From the NCBI GenBank assembly GCA_900555835.1, contig USMK01000022.1, positions 1 to 23,975 on the forward strand: a DNA stretch of 23,975 nucleotides. Reading direction: 5' to 3'. The position numbers and the translations under genes were made by a program. The notes beneath the pieces were generated by a model, which searched no databases, was not told the origin of the DNA, and saw nothing but the letters and a program-made list of their open reading frames with translations. Each line of letters opens with the position of its first letter. The stretch's first letter is position 1. This DNA comes from an uncultured Clostridium sp. (GTDB taxonomy: Bacteria > Bacillota > Clostridia > TANB77 > CAG-508). Positions 23,411-23,975 of this stretch are shown here, piece by piece.

Positions 23411-23887
23411 TTATAGTTCTATTAAATTCTTTTCAAAGTCTTTAACATAATATTTTATATTTTTTGTACCTTTTGAAATAATTGTATGTCCTTCTTCTTC
23501 AAGTAATTTTTTTTGTAATTCTATTGCTTCAGGATACTTAACATTTAATCCTCCATCTGATTTTAAAGTTCTCCAATATGGTGTAATGTCTTCATTTCTT
23601 TGATAACTTGCCCAAGCAACTATATTTATAAATATTCCTGCTGTCATTGGATCAGTAAAGTCTGCATTATTTTGTTTTGCTAAATAATCTCTCATTTGAC
23701 TAACAGTTATGAGTTTTCCCTTTGGTACTTTTTTCATTAATTTATCATAATAAAGGGGTGGTGCAAAAAACATTTTAGTTCCACCGTATTTTTTTATTGT
23801 TTTCTCATCTTTAATAACTTGTATTTTAGGCATATCCTTATTATTATTCATCATAAAATTAAAATCTTTTTTATTCTCATTACCCAT
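23411..23887 (-). CDS. MGMT-family alkyltransferase-like protein
   Basis: Protein of 158 residues from the ATG at 23887, which has GTGAG nine bases upstream; an ATG at 23896 abuts that site. It carries the DNA-binding fold of O6-methylguanine methyltransferases: KVPKGKLITVSQMRDYLAKQ is the helix-turn-helix start, followed by a region ending in TPYWRTLKSDGGLNVKYPEAIELQKKLLEEEG. The acceptor motif PCHR is replaced by PYWR, so the reactive Cys is missing. Such alkyltransferase-like proteins bind damaged bases and recruit other repair rather than removing the alkyl group. It has a terminator of its own, and may be cargo or chromosomal next to the element. No part of the shared regulon is visible upstream. 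Confidence 0.8.
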   Translation of the reverse strand: MGNENKKDFNFMMNNNKDMPKIQVIKDEKTIKKYGGTKMFFAPPLYYDKLMKKVPKGKLITVSQMRDYLAKQNNADFTDPMTAGIFINIVAWASYQRNEDITPYWRTLKSDGGLNVKYPEAIELQKKLLEEEGHTIISKGTKNIKYYVKDFEKNLIEL

Positions 23888-23975
23888 ATTCTTCATCTCA
23901 CTTTCAACTTGTAATTTAGCGAATAGTAACTTAATTTTCTTTTTTATTAAACATATGGCGTACTTTATCTATTCG

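Noticed and set aside
23920..23975. CGAATAG...CTATTCG inverted repeat at the window edge as an attachment site
   Set aside because: Only seven bases match over a 42-base spacer, the right arm ends at the window edge, and no integrase or second copy is visible.
1..23975. CRISPR array, rRNA or tRNA genes
   Set aside because: No regularly spaced repeats with spacers, no rRNA-like GC-rich block and no tRNA T-arm signature were found on either strand by eye; a covariance-model scan would be decisive.

Overview
The window is strongly AT-rich and every supported gene lies on the minus strand. It looks like part of a conjugative or mobilisable element in a low-GC Firmicute, probably an uncultivated Clostridia-like gut bacterium. 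The Gram-positive signs are a sortase, an LPXTG-type Cna_B adhesin, a SpoVG-family protein, a PrgI-family protein and strong AAGGAGG ribosome binding sites. TGA is used as a stop and TGG as tryptophan, so this is not a mycoplasma code.

Layout, read in the direction of transcription (right to left). 23887-23411 is an alkyltransferase-like (MGMT-family) gene with its own terminator. 23183-21789 is a two-gene unit (an unrecognised protein and a DUF7659-like protein). 21635-10917 is one long transfer operon: VirD4 coupling protein, VirB2-like pilin, coiled-coil membrane protein, VirB6-like channel protein, a second pilin-like membrane protein, PrgI, a VirB4 ATPase split into two genes, an M23 peptidase, a small membrane protein, a CpaE/ParA-like protein and two unrecognised proteins. 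10754-7771 holds a YubB-like protein, a second accessory protein and a membrane protein. 7638-6457 holds a sortase, a small protein and SpoVG. 6296-5508 is a membrane-anchored protein, and 5348-2481 is a large Cna_B adhesin ending in LPRTGF. 2359-2183 is a small ORF. 2062-75 is a D,D-carboxypeptidase / VanZ / small membrane protein operon. No relaxase, replication gene, integrase or tRNA gene was seen, so the element probably continues outside the window.

Main finding: four genes (virD4, the virB4 main gene, virB6 and the gene at 22256-23183) are interrupted by eight +1 frameshifts, and all eight occur at the same four bases, CGGA, with CGG in frame. Skipping the C at each site restores the downstream frame and puts a glycine (GGA) where the family expects one, including the first Gly of the VirD4 Walker A motif. 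CGG occurs in frame only nine times in the window and is always followed by A. The ninth site, at 18514-18517, is open in both frames. This looks like systematic decoding of CGGA as one glycine, by quadruplet decoding or a +1 shift at an unassigned CGG codon. It could act as a translational gate on the transfer machinery. A systematic base-calling artefact is the main alternative.

Second finding: four operons share a near-identical promoter with three 11-bp direct repeats running into the -35 box, a 17-bp spacer and a conserved TTTARTAT after the -10. Each is followed, before the first gene, by an intrinsic-terminator hairpin in the leader, and a fifth operon has the hairpin without the promoter. 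This points to one regulon controlled by an activator or repressor plus antitermination.
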